NCBI RefSeq assembly: GCF_015832195.1
Contig: NC_052030.1
Span: forward strand, 10,187,439 to 10,251,438
Length of the DNA: 64,000 bases
Direction: 5' to 3'
Source: Motacilla alba alba
Lineage: Eukaryota > Chordata > Aves > Passeriformes > Motacillidae
The notes below the pieces were generated by a model. That model searched no databases. It was given only the letters and a program-made list of their open reading frames with translations, and was not told where the DNA came from. Position 1 is the first letter of the stretch. Every line of letters begins with the position of its first letter. A program made the position numbers and the translations under genes. Shown piece by piece: positions 24,401 to 36,400 of this stretch.

Positions 24401-27400
24401 GCGACGCCTCCCCCACCAACACCGGCCTCACGCCGCCCCCCACCACCAACCAGTACCCGGCTGTCATCACCCCCACGGACAGGGTGCACATCAAACTGGG
24501 TGAGCACGGCCGCAGCACGAGGGAAAAGCCTTCAGTGTGCTCTCAGAGCTGAGAGCAGTTTCATCACGGCTTCTGCAGCACCCTCCTGTGTGGTCGCCTG
24601 TCCTAGCAGCAGATAGGGCAGGGTTTTTGTACAAGGAATTCATTCTTAACCAAAAAAGCCTGGTTTTATAACCATTGGCAACCATGTGATTCTGATTTCT
24701 ATATTCCAGAAGTTCACCCAGCAGTGTGTTTGAAATATTTTATTCAGAATACTGATTTCTGCAGTTTTGGTGTTTGAGGAGCCGTTTCAGATGGAGAATA
24801 ATTTTTTTTTTGCTGTTTTAGGTGATTGTAGGACCCTCTTATCCACGGGTAATACAGTGTAGCAATCCTTAGGTCACTCCAGCAAGGAGAATCATTAATC
24901 TTATTTTTACTCTTGCCCAGAGGGAGAGACAGTGGGCTTTAGAGCAGTGAAGGTGACTGGGTGCAGTGCTTAAAACTTCCCCTTGGAGATCCTAAAGTTC
25001 TTCTGCTGCTGTTGTTTTCAGTACCCATCAGACAGAAATAAATTATTTTGAAGGAAGCTCTGTTTGTATATTTACAAATGTTCAGGCTGAAAATTATTCT
25101 GTTTCTTTATGTGAATAAAATGTTCTCTGTACATTTTTAATTACAGATTATTTTAACTTATCAATATAGGGAAACATTCCTATTTGTTTATTACGAGGTG
25201 CTGCAGAGAAAATTCTCACTTAACAGAAGTTTAGCCTTGAAAAAATCCTAAATGTTACTACTTTTACTTTATCAATGCTCAGAATCATGATAAAGGTTTT
25301 CTTGGACTTTTTTGCTTAGGAGTGTCTCCTCCTCCTGGAGCTGTACTGGTCTTGCATTCCCTTCCCCTGGAATTCCCCTTGGCAATGGCATTCACTGAAC
25401 AGCTCTTAACCTGGAAATTAGAAGATGGGGATGGAAAATCTGAAGATGAACTGGATACTATTCCTGCCTCAGTTCTCTTGCAAGTAGTGGAATTTTTAGG
25501 TGAGAATGGAGTATTTCCTTAGTAATGAGCACTGATAATGTGCTGGCTCAGGTGGAGAGTTTGCAAAACAAAAACTACAGTTGAAATTTTCTGAGCTCTT
25601 CCACTATAATGAAATTTTGTTCAACCTCCAGAAACTTCCTGTTGGTTTACAGTTCTTGGAATAACCTTGCTGTCTTTCTTATTGCTGCCACGATGTTGAA
25701 ATTTGCTTTTGTGGTGCTTTTTTAAGTGTTACTTTCTAAGAGTGAAACGCTGCTGACTGCCATGCCTTGCCTTCCTCACACAGGCAACTTCCTTTGGACA
25801 ACTGACATGGCAGCATGCGTGAAGGAATTGATCTTTCACCTCCTGGCCGAGCTGCTTCGCAAAATCCACAATCTGGAGCAGAAGAAGAATCCAGCAGGAT
25901 TGTCCTCATCCATCGCCCTGCAGCTCAACCCCTGCCTGGCCATGCTCATGGCCCTGCAGTCAGAGCTGCACAAGCTCTACGATGAGGAAACCCAGAACTG
26001 GGTGTCTGGGAATGCCTGTGGTGGCTCTGGGGTTGGAGTGGCCGACCAGGGAAGGTTCTCCACGTACTTCCATGCCCTGATGGAAGTGTGCCTGGCTGTG
26101 GCAGAAGTCACCTTGCCTATCAACATGAGCGTGACAGCCAATGTGATCTCATCCACCAGTGCCCCAAATCTTAGTGACTCCTCCTCCTCGTCCTCATCTT
26201 CCCCAGGGCAGACACCGCAGAGCCCGAGCTTGCTGTCCAAGAGGAAAAAAGTCAAAATGAAGCGAGAAAAAACTTCATCTTCCGGGAAAAGGGCTTCATC
26301 CAGGGCGGCCGAGACGGACGCGGCGCTCCTCAGCATCGGGGGCAGCAAGCCTGAGGACATGCTGTGGTTCCACAGAGCTCTGACCCTGCTGATAATCCTC
26401 AGGCACCTGACAAAGAAGGACCCCCAGGGGCTGGGAGTGACCAACGATGCCGTGGCAGACGCCTGCCAGGCCCTGGTGGGACCCACAGCCCACAGCCGCC
26501 TGCTCGTCATCTCCGGCATCCCCACGCACCTGGAGGAGGGCACCGTCAGGAACGCCATCAGGAAGGCCTGCAATGCCCACGGAGGGGTCTTCAAGGATGA
26601 GATCTACATCCCTTTGCAGGAAGAGGATCCCAAGAAAACCAAGGACAAAGCGGAAGGAGGAGAGTGCAGGACGGAGCTGGAAAAGCCGACGGTTTCCAGC
26701 AGCGCCGACAGCTTGGACATCAGCAGCTCCAGCAGCGTCACCCCCGCCATGAGCGTCAGCGCCTCGGCCTCCACCAGCCAGGCTTCCCTCTGCAGCTCCC
26801 AGGGGATCTCCCGCACCGTCAGCGACATCTCCGTGGACCAGTTCCAGGCCGGGCTGGAGCTGCCCATCCCGCCCGGGTTGCTGGAGCAGCCGCACGTGGT
26901 GTCCAGCCAGGAGAGTTTGGATCTTTCCCACTGCAGCACCGGGAGCCTGGGCAGCCTGGGCAGCCTCGGGGAGCCCCTGGACAACGTGGAGACGGCGTCG
27001 GTGTCGGACGTGGGCTCCATGTACACGGTGACATCTCTGGACAATCAGCCGCTGCTGGCGCGGCCCATCAAGGGCTTCGCTGTGGTGGAGGTAACGGAGA
27101 GGGGTCTCTGGAGCCAGGGGTTTGGGAGAATGGGATCTCACTCTAGGAACTGCTTTTTCTATGCTAGATGTATGTCTAAGAGCATGGGAGACTGGGAGGT
27201 CTCAGCTTGGACAGGACGGATGAGGAGCACAGAATTCCCTTCTCCACTTCCACAGTCTTGGGAGCAATCCCTGTCTCCCAAAGGACAGAGGGGACCCAGT
27301 GGTGGAGTGATTCAGCAGCAAGTGGAGAGCAGAAGGAAGTAGGGAAGAACTCCTGTGTGTTCCAGCTTGTAGAGCTCGTCTTCACACAGTGCTGCTGAAG

Positions 27401-30400
27401 CCAAGGCTATCAATGAATTCTTAAGGGATTCAATTCCTGGAGGATTGGTAGCTGTGGAGCACAGCTTTCCAACTGAGGAAATATTTAAACTGCTTTGCTG
27501 AGGCTGGGAGAACATGTCAGGGGAAAGATCAATTTCCTCTTTCATGTGCCTTTATCTAAGATTTGTTCTGGCCACAGCCGAGATGAATTTAGAGATTGGG
27601 GCCCTTTTGGTTTGACCCACAAGGCAATTATTTAATGTTTAATCAGTACATTTTCACCTATTTTGAACCACCTATGGATTTCTCTATGAAGCTACTTTAG
27701 GAGAGATGATAAGTTTTGTTGCTGTCTGGTTCCAGATTAATTTTTGAAAGCATTGTGGGTGGTTGCCATCAGTGCTGGGTCACTCCAGGTGTTCAGCTCT
27801 GCACAAGAACCTTCCTCTCTGCTGCTTCCACAGATTGCCTGCTGGAGATTTATCAGGTGCTTCCAAAAGCACAGCCAGTCCTGATAGCCTGGGAATGGAG
27901 AGAGACGTTTTTGTATAGTCTGGGATTGTATCAGTTCATCTTTTAGAAGAAAATCAGCTTATTCAGATGAAAACTCTGCCAGTTCCTATTCTTGAGCTGT
28001 TAATTGACACGAAGACAGCATTGAAATAAAGCATTAAGTGTGGAGAGAAAGCTGCCAGAGTGTTCACATGGAAACTATTCCAAGTCTGGAGCTGCTCTGG
28101 TAGTGGTTATTCTAGGAATCAAAGGAAGTTGCTGTTCCCTTCCCAGTCTGTGTAGCTGAGGCTTCAAGGCCTGTGCTAATTGAGATTTTTCAGAGTGGAG
28201 AATTGAGGCAGGGACAGCAGAGTTACAGATGGTGCCAGCTTACCTGGCTGACACCTTCAGCTCCTTCCCTGCTGTTCCCAGGGGCTGTCTCCAGCCTGAG
28301 AAATGGGATAGCTGGGTCAGAGCTGTGCCTGGTTAACTCCCAGCATGAAGATTTCAGTGCTGTCAGGATCTGTTCTAGGCTGAACCTGAATTTTGGCATC
28401 AAATTATTGCTGCAGCAGAGAAGAGAAGCAATAATGATTATCTGGATGGGGAGAGGGGGGAAATCTTAAACCCCAAATTCCTGTGAATGGAAGTGAATTT
28501 GTTCTCTCAGAATCGCTATGAACTAATTCCATTATTTGTACAGATAAGGTCAAGAGCTAAAATAGAGAAAATCCGAGCCAGCCTCTTCAACAGCAGTGAC
28601 CTCATTGGCTTGTCCAGCCTGGATGGGGAGGATGAGCTCATGGAGATGTCAACTGAAGAGATTTTAACTGTTTCCACTGTAAATCAGAGCTTGTTTGACA
28701 CCCAGGGGAGCCCAGCGCTAGAAGATTATTTCAATGATAAGTCAATAAAAGGTAGGTGGTTTGATATTGGCAAATCCCTCCTGTGTTCAGCATTTTGGGG
28801 GATGAACAGGGCTCAGACCCTCCTTGGTTCAAAATAAATCAGGGGTGACAACGAGCCAGGGAGAAATTCCACAGTAAGATTTATCCCTCCAGGGGCTATT
28901 TGCAAACTGAGCATTGCTCAGTTGTCCACCCAGCTAATCAAATAAATCATAAATAAATAAACACTCCTCATGAGCACAAAAACTACTGATTTAATTCTTT
29001 AGGGACTTCTTTTGAGAAAATAGCCACTGAAATAACTTTCGACTGCTAGTTCAGTCGATAGGTGTTGGTGTCTGTCTGCACAAGATAATTTTTATCCTGG
29101 CCTGATAAATAAGCTGCTTTTTTCATCCCCACTACTCCCTCAAGTAATAATTACAGGATGTGGCCAATCCTCTGTCTTTAATGGGGTGCAAACAGAGCAG
29201 GCTTTCCACTGAAGAAGTGATTTTTTTTTTTCTCTTGCAAAAGTGATTTTCCATGTCAAAGCAGAATGTTTTATCTGAATGCAAAATCTATTTTCACATT
29301 TCAGATTCTAACCAGTTCTCATGGTATGTTGTACCAAATTGTTGGTTTTCTTCTATTTAGGTGAAAAACTGGTCCCGGGTGCTCGGGAAGTTCTCACAGA
29401 GATCTTTAAAAGCTGTGTCCATTCAGAACAAATGCTGAGCCTGACCCCAGCCAAGCCCATCAAGGTGGCTGACATTTACCTCAGCAAGGAGCAGATCAAT
29501 TCCCAAACCCCCGGGAACCTCCTCCACGTCTTCTTCACCAACGTCCGCCCTCCCAAGAAGGTGCTGGAGGACCAGCTGACCCAGGTAGGGCTTTGCCAAC
29601 TGTTCTCAGCCTCTTTTGGTGTCCCTTGAAAGCACTGGGTGATGATTCACTTTTTGTCTTGGAAGATTTTAAGGAAATACGGAGTTCCCAAGCCCAAATT
29701 TGACAAGAGCAAGTACAACAAGGCAGGCAAGGAGCAGCACCCGGTGAAGGTGGTGAGCACCAAGCGCCCGGTCACCAAACCCCCCACCAAGGAGAAGTCC
29801 ATGCTCAACAGTGTCAGGTGGGTGTCCTCAGCCCTGTGGCACTTGTGGAATATTGGATTTTGCTGTAGAAATCCAGGTTTTTATCCCCCATCCCTCTGTG
29901 CTTCCGTGTATTGGAACAGGGAAACACGTGGTGTTAATGTCAGAGCATCTCAGATTTCTGGAAGTTGTTTGGCAAAGTGTTTCTTTTTCCAGAGGTTGGG
30001 GTGGAGTTGTTTGGTTCCATTTCTAGAACACTGGAATTGGGTTCATCAGTGTTCTATCCCAATGCACTTACCCCAAAACACACATCAGGTCAGACAGGGT
30101 TTGGAGCAACCCATGGCAGGAGTGGGACTGGATGGGCTTTAGGATCCTTCCAAACAATTTTGGGCTTTGGTGAACAGATGAAAGAAATCTTTTGATCCTA
30201 ACACTCACTTTGTCCCTCAGCCGAACAGCCTTAAGTGAGAAGAAACCCACTGTAAAGCCCAAATCCCCTGAGAAGAGCAAACCTGAGGAGAAGGACCCTG
30301 AGAAGTCTCCCACTAAGAAACAGGAAGGTGAGAGCTGCAGAGAATTTTTTATACTTTTATCCTAGAAAAACATTTTTATTGACATGTTTATGTGACTTCA

Positions 30401-33400
30401 TGATAGATCTGGTTTGTCTTTATTTCTAACGAGTCTAACCACATTTTTTTAAAATCGTGATTTAAAATGCTGATTTTATTTGTATCTCTGGATCTGGGCA
30501 CATCAGTGTGAGAGCAAACAGTTCTTGCAGCAGTGTCAATAAACCAGACAGAAAACTTCCTATGGGATGCAGTTCCAAGGCTTTGGTGTAGTGAGGGTTT
30601 GGGGTATTATGGATTTGAACCAGGTGGGTTTTAATTGTGCTTCTCAATTTATGTTGGGAAAGTCTTCAGTTACAAGTGGGAAATTGGACAAAAAAGATGA
30701 TTGAGAGACCTCAGAACTTCTGGAGGAGACAGCACAGCCGTGGGGGACAGGGGTTGTGCTCAGAACCTCAGTCTGGTAGAAGAGTGAACAGACACGAGTT
30801 TGGACTCCCCTCTTCCTGGCAGGAGCTGCCAGGTTAGCTCAGGAAAGGGGAATTTCAGCATCCAGCCAAGTAGGGTTAGAGGGAGGTGTTCCAGAGGAGC
30901 AGTGAGGAATTAGAGCCCTTTAGGGGAGTGAGAAGGTGCCATTGACTGAGGTGGACCTGACCAATGTGTGACAGATGGAAGTCCTTGGGAAAGGGTCCGT
31001 GGTGGGATGGGACAGCAGGAGGAAGCTGGCAGCAGCTCCCTCCTGCTCCTGTGTGGGGTGAGAACTTCATGGCAAGTCATGAACTCTTTGCTGGTCCACG
31101 TTTGGTGGCAGTTCCTGAGGAGAAGTACCTGACCCTGGATGGATTTCACCGGTTCGTGGTGGACCGCTCCAAGCAGGACATCCGGAGCGTGTGGAGAGCC
31201 ATCCTGTCCTGTGGCTATGACCTGCACTTTGAGAGGTACAGCTTGCAAACCTCTTGGGAGGAGGTGATACTTACTGTGCTCACTTGATCCCAAGTGTTCC
31301 TAATCCAGGAATCTTTAACACTTCCATCCATGGCTGCCAGGCCTGTAGGGAAATCAGTTATTTCCTCAAAATACATTTTAGAAGTCACATGCTGCCCAAA
31401 TGCAGGTCCTGATTTGTTGCACACAGCATGGCTGACAAAATCAGATGCCACAGTGTCCTTTAGAGCTTCCAAACTGTGTAACAAATTACCTGAAGGGAGC
31501 TGTAGCTCCACGTCTGTCTCTGGTTTCCTTCCCCAGCCAGTGCACTGGGTCATTGTTTAACTGGCAGGGTTGTTACTGGGTCAGAAATGCTTTAGAAATT
31601 TCTTCCTAATGTTGTAGAGGAAGAAAGTCCCTTAAATGAATTCTCCTTATCTGCCTGTGTCAGGCCATAGGCTAATTGCCCCATATCATCTCCAGAGGAG
31701 ATAATGCACTAAGAGAGCTTAACAGGCAGTGCCTTTGTGCCTAATGATTTAATTCCAGTGAGAAGTGAGTGCTGAATCAGCTCTTGGCCTCACACTGGGA
31801 ATCTTGTTGTGGAACAGCTCTGCTTAAGGGAAGGGGGGTGAAGAGCAGAGCATCAGCTCCTACCCCAGGTGTAGTTGTACTCCAGGTGCAGCTGTCCAGC
31901 ACCCTGTGAGCGAGCAGCTCTGCCCTGTCCCCTGCCAGGTGTGCCTGCATCGACGCCCGACACGCGCAGAAGGCGTCACGCAAGTGGAGCCTGGAGATGG
32001 ACGTGGCGCTGGTGCAGTACATCAACCGCCTGTGCCGCCACCTGGCCATCACCCCTGCCCGCCTGCACCCCCACGAGGTGTACCTGGACCCAGCTGATGC
32101 TGCAGATCCCAGGATTTCCTGTCTCCTGAGTATGTGTGGGGGGTTGGCATAGGGGCTTTCTTCAGGGGAGGAGCTGGGAGTGCTCCTGGTGCTCCTTCGG
32201 AGGTTGGAGGCTCGGTGGGATGAGGGGAGTGCTGGATCTGGCTCTTCTCTCTCCTTGGGGGTGTGCTTGAGCAAAGTCAGGGATGCCCTGCAGCTGCTCC
32301 CTGCTCTCCAAGCAGAGTTTCCAGCTCAGGCTGCAGCAGGCAGGAGATACCTGGTGGGTTCAGCTTGCAGGGGAAGGAAGGCTGGATTTCCACAGATTTT
32401 AGTCACCTAAATCCTGTTCTAAGCACTTTAGGAGGAAAATTCAGTGGTAATGGGAGATTCTGGACTCACACCCCAAGACTGGAGGTTCAGAAAGGAACAT
32501 CAGGGATGCTGTTCCTGAATCCTCAGCACAGGAATCAGAGGGGCTGCTTTGTGTGGTCCTGGACCTGCTGGGGTTTGCAGGAGGTGGAACAGGGATCTGT
32601 TGCTGTCCCTGACTGGGAGTTTCCCTGTGCAGACGTCCCCGTGGAGAGCCTGCGCCTGCGCTTTGCCCTGCTGCAGTCCCTCAACACCACCCTGGAGACC
32701 TTCTTCCTGCCCCTGGTGGAGCTGCGCCAGACCGACATGTACGGCAACAGCATCGCTGCCCTGCTGCAGGAGGCCAAAGGTCAGGGGGACACTGCTGGGG
32801 GACACTGACCACGGGGCACTGCTGCAGGGCACTTCTCTCTTGGTTTGCTTTTAAAGAAGAGGGAGGTTATCCTCGTGACACCACAACCGCAGGGGGAGTT
32901 TCCATCTTCTGTGTCTGAGGGTCTTTATCCTCTTGGGAGTATCCAGAAATCAAAACTTTGTTAGTAAGCAAGCAGGTCAGGTGAAAGTCTCAGGACTTTG
33001 CTGTTGTAGCATTAGTAAGGTCAAGAAAATGCTCCAAGGGTATCAGAGTATTTTTACAGCTTTCATTAGACACCAAAAAAACCCAAGATTTGGGGCATTA
33101 CACTGCCCAGATTTGTTTTCTAAAGAAGATAGAGAATTTGCCAGGGGTGTCAGTGTGTGAAAGGTTTTTGTATTGGTCCAGCTGGATAAAAACACTCCTA
33201 AACCAGTGTGGGGGAGTGAGGAATGTTCAGAGATTTCTCTTCACAGAGATATGAGGTATTAAGTGTATTTTTGGGGCAGTGTCACAGGCCTATTTTTTAT
33301 CATTTCTTGCCTGTAGCTTTACTGTCAAAACATCTCAGATTGCTGAAAACTCTTTGGCAAAGTGTTCCTATTTACAGAGATTGTGGTGGAGTTGCTGGGA

Positions 33401-36400
33401 TGTAATTATAGAACATTGGAATTGTGTTCATCAGTATTTCATCCCAGTGCACTTATTCCAAAACACATGAGGAACAAATAGATGGGACTTGGAGAAACCT
33501 GGATTATGGAAGGTGTTCCTGGATGAGTGGAATCATGGAAACCATTCCATGATCCTGTGAAATATTTTTTTTTTTAATTTAGATTAGCCATGTCTTACCT
33601 ACAGTTTAGAAGGGGAATTTTTTTATTCTACCGCTGTCCGCTGGAGAATTTCAGGGGTAGATTAACTCTGCTGAAACGTGTTTGTTTCTTCAGGTTTAAT
33701 CTTTTATGACACAAAAGTCACGGTCATGAACAGAGTGCTCAATGCCACCGTCCAAAGGACCGCTGACCACGCGGCCCCAGAAATCACCCTGGATCCCCTG
33801 GAAATCGTTGGAGGTACGGCAAGCACCGATCCTTTCCAGCCCCATTGGCCACAACCCGGAGCTGCTTTCCCCCAGCTCAGCCGCCCCTTTGCGAGGCTGG
33901 AGGTTCATTGTCCCCTTTGTGCTGGACAGGGGAGATCCGTTCCTCCGAGAATTCCTACTTCTGCCAGGCCGCCCGGCAGCTGGGCTGCGTCCCCTCGTCC
34001 CAGCTCTGCGTCAAGCTGGCCAGCGGGGGAGACCCCACCTACGCCTTCAACATCCGCTTCACCGGCGAGGAGGTGCACGGCACCAGTGAGTGCAGGGACA
34101 GGGACAGGGGACAGGGACTGCAGGGATGGGGACAGGGGGACAGGGCACCAGTGAGTGCGGGGACAGGGAGGGGGGACAGGGCACCAGTGAGTGCAGGGAC
34201 AGGGGGACAGGGGGGCCGTGGCACCAGGGAGTGCAGGGGACAGGGACAGACAGGGGTGCCAGGGCACCAAGGAGTGGGCACAGGGGTGCCATGGCACCAG
34301 TGAGTGCAGGGGTCAGGAGGACAGGGCTCCATGGCACCAGGGAGTGGGGACAGGGGTGCCATGGCACCAATGAGTGGGGACAGGACAGGGGCAACAGGGC
34401 TCTATGGCACCAGGTAGTGGGGACAGGGGGGGACAGGGGCTCCATGGCACCAAGAAGTAGGGACAGGGCTCCGTGGTACCTGGGAGTAGGGACAGCAGGT
34501 GAGTGGGGACGTGGGGACAGGGGTGCCATGGCACCAATGAGTGGGGACAGGGGACAGGACAGCGGGGACAGGGGCTCCATGGCACCAAGGAGTAGGGACA
34601 GGGCTCCGTGGCAGCAGGGAGTGGGGATGGGGGACAGGGTACCAGTGAGTTGGGATAGAGCTCCATGGCACGAGGGAGAGGGAATAGGGGTGCCCTGGCA
34701 CCAGGGAGTGGGGACAGGGGTCCATGACACCAAGGAGTGGGGCAGGGCTCCGTGGCACCAGGGAGATGGGATAGGGGGGTCATGGCACCAGTGAGTTGGG
34801 ACAGGGAGTCTGTGACACCAAGGAGTTGGGACAGCAGGTCCATGGCACCAGTGAGTGGCGACAGTCACAGCACACGTGGCATCCCCCAGGGACAGCCCAG
34901 CTCTTCACCACGACCTGCCTCGTGTGGACTTTAAGGAGCAGCATTCCCTTGTGGGTGGAAAAGAATGGGATCCCCCTGGATGCTGGCTCTCTCTGGGGTG
35001 GTGGTTCCTCAGTGTTGCACCAGGAGGAGACCGGCTTCAACCTTGGGCTGAGGGGATTTGGCTTTGCTGAGCTGTTCCGTGGGGTTTTGAGGCAGATCCC
35101 AAAGAGCAAAGGGATCCCTGCTCTCCAAATCCACGTGGGCTGGGCTGGTCCTTGGGGGAGATCCAAGGGGGAATATGGAGCCAGAGAGCCCAGAACACGC
35201 TTGTCACATCACCAGCTCCTGTCACCTGCCTGAGGTGTAAAGGACGTGAGTGTACAGCCATCAGCTGAGCCAAGGCTCCGTGGGGCCTTCTCCCATAGGG
35301 AATTCTTGTCTTCTGAAGGGCTGTGGTGGCACTGACAGTGTTTATGAGGAGATAAATGTTGTGGCTGTGGCTGAGCAGCTGTGCTGAAGCCTGGAGCATC
35401 ACCTCCATTGTTGTAGGACAGCCTCATCCATCTCCTAATCCAGCACCAACTCCCATTTGCAGGCCAGCTGGTAGAACAAATATTCCTGCTGTTCTTGGAG
35501 TGCTGGAAGGCAAAGCAGCATTTAGGAATTCAGCAGGAACAAAGGAATATTTTCACTGTTTTCCCTCTCTCTTTTCCAGGTGGATCTTTCCGTCACTTCC
35601 TTTGGCAAGTGTGTAAAGAGCTCCAGAGCTCCTCCCTCTCCCTGCTCCTGCTGTGCCCCAGCTCTGCTGTCAATAAGAACAAGGTGTGAGATCCCAGTGC
35701 CAAAAATAAAGGGTTTTTTTTCATTTTGAATGCTGGGTTAGAACAGGAGTGGGACACATTTGGTCAGAAGTGCAGAGTGAGGCCTCAGATCCATGAAGCC
35801 AAGCAGATCCCACATCCTGGGAGAGCTGGGAGTTGGTGACCCCATGGTGCAGCTCTTGTGTGCAGCAGGTACCTGGAGAAGGGGCCAAGGCAGAAAAATG
35901 GAGCAGAGTTAAAACTGCTGGGCAGCATTCAGAGTGAGGGAGGTTCAGTTATCTGTCCCAAACTGGTGAACTTCCATGAATTTTTATTCTGTGGCCTTAC
36001 TCCAAGAATGTCCCTAGAAGGTTCTGTCACCTTGCCAGGAGAATAAGATGCTCCATCCTTGCTATTTAGTGTCGTATTTGGTGCAGTAGATGTTCTCTGG
36101 AAACAAGATAACGCTGATGGTGCAAAGAATTCTCAGTAATTCCTTCCTGGGAATATTCTTAGGCTGGGAAAGAGCTTGGTTCCCTCAGCTTAAGACCAAC
36201 TGTGTAGCAAACCTGGCTCTGCAAATCCAGGCTCAGAAACATCCCACGGCTGAAAGACTTGGATATCAAACTGATGTAACAAGTCCAGAAAATCCTGTGA
36301 GTGTTGATCGACAGCTCGGCAAAATGGGAACCAACCAAAATGGGGTTGATTGGATCAGGAGGTGATAAGATAAGGTGATTGATTGCAGTGTGTGAAATCC

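Larger units (their letters stand above)
524..33693 (+). other. HECTD4 introns with no recognised content
   Basis: The longer introns in which I see nothing beyond the repeats listed are 524-1785, 1911-2947, 3487-4258, 5499-6602 (one hairpin), 6708-7344, 13476-14307, 14390-14964, 15493-16096, 17736-18546, 21447-22055, 24500-25319, 27091-28543, 28752-29360, 30328-31111, 31236-31938 and 32130-32632. No tRNA, snoRNA or second gene was recognised in them. Confidence 0.5.

Noticed and set aside
25726..25783. Upstream extension of exon w45 in frame
   Set aside because: The acceptor CACACAG at 25783 and the required phase from w44 place these bases in the intron.
25977..27141. Antisense open frames of 205 and 281 codons over exon w45
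   Set aside because: They are shadows of a long, GC-biased coding exon in the opposite frame, with no splice or family support.
34059..34868. Long open frames on both strands (about 270 and 230 codons) with Cys/His/Pro- or Gly-rich repeats
   Set aside because: They arise from the minisatellite after w54. Unit length and composition keep several frames open, and there is no start context or neighbouring exon support.
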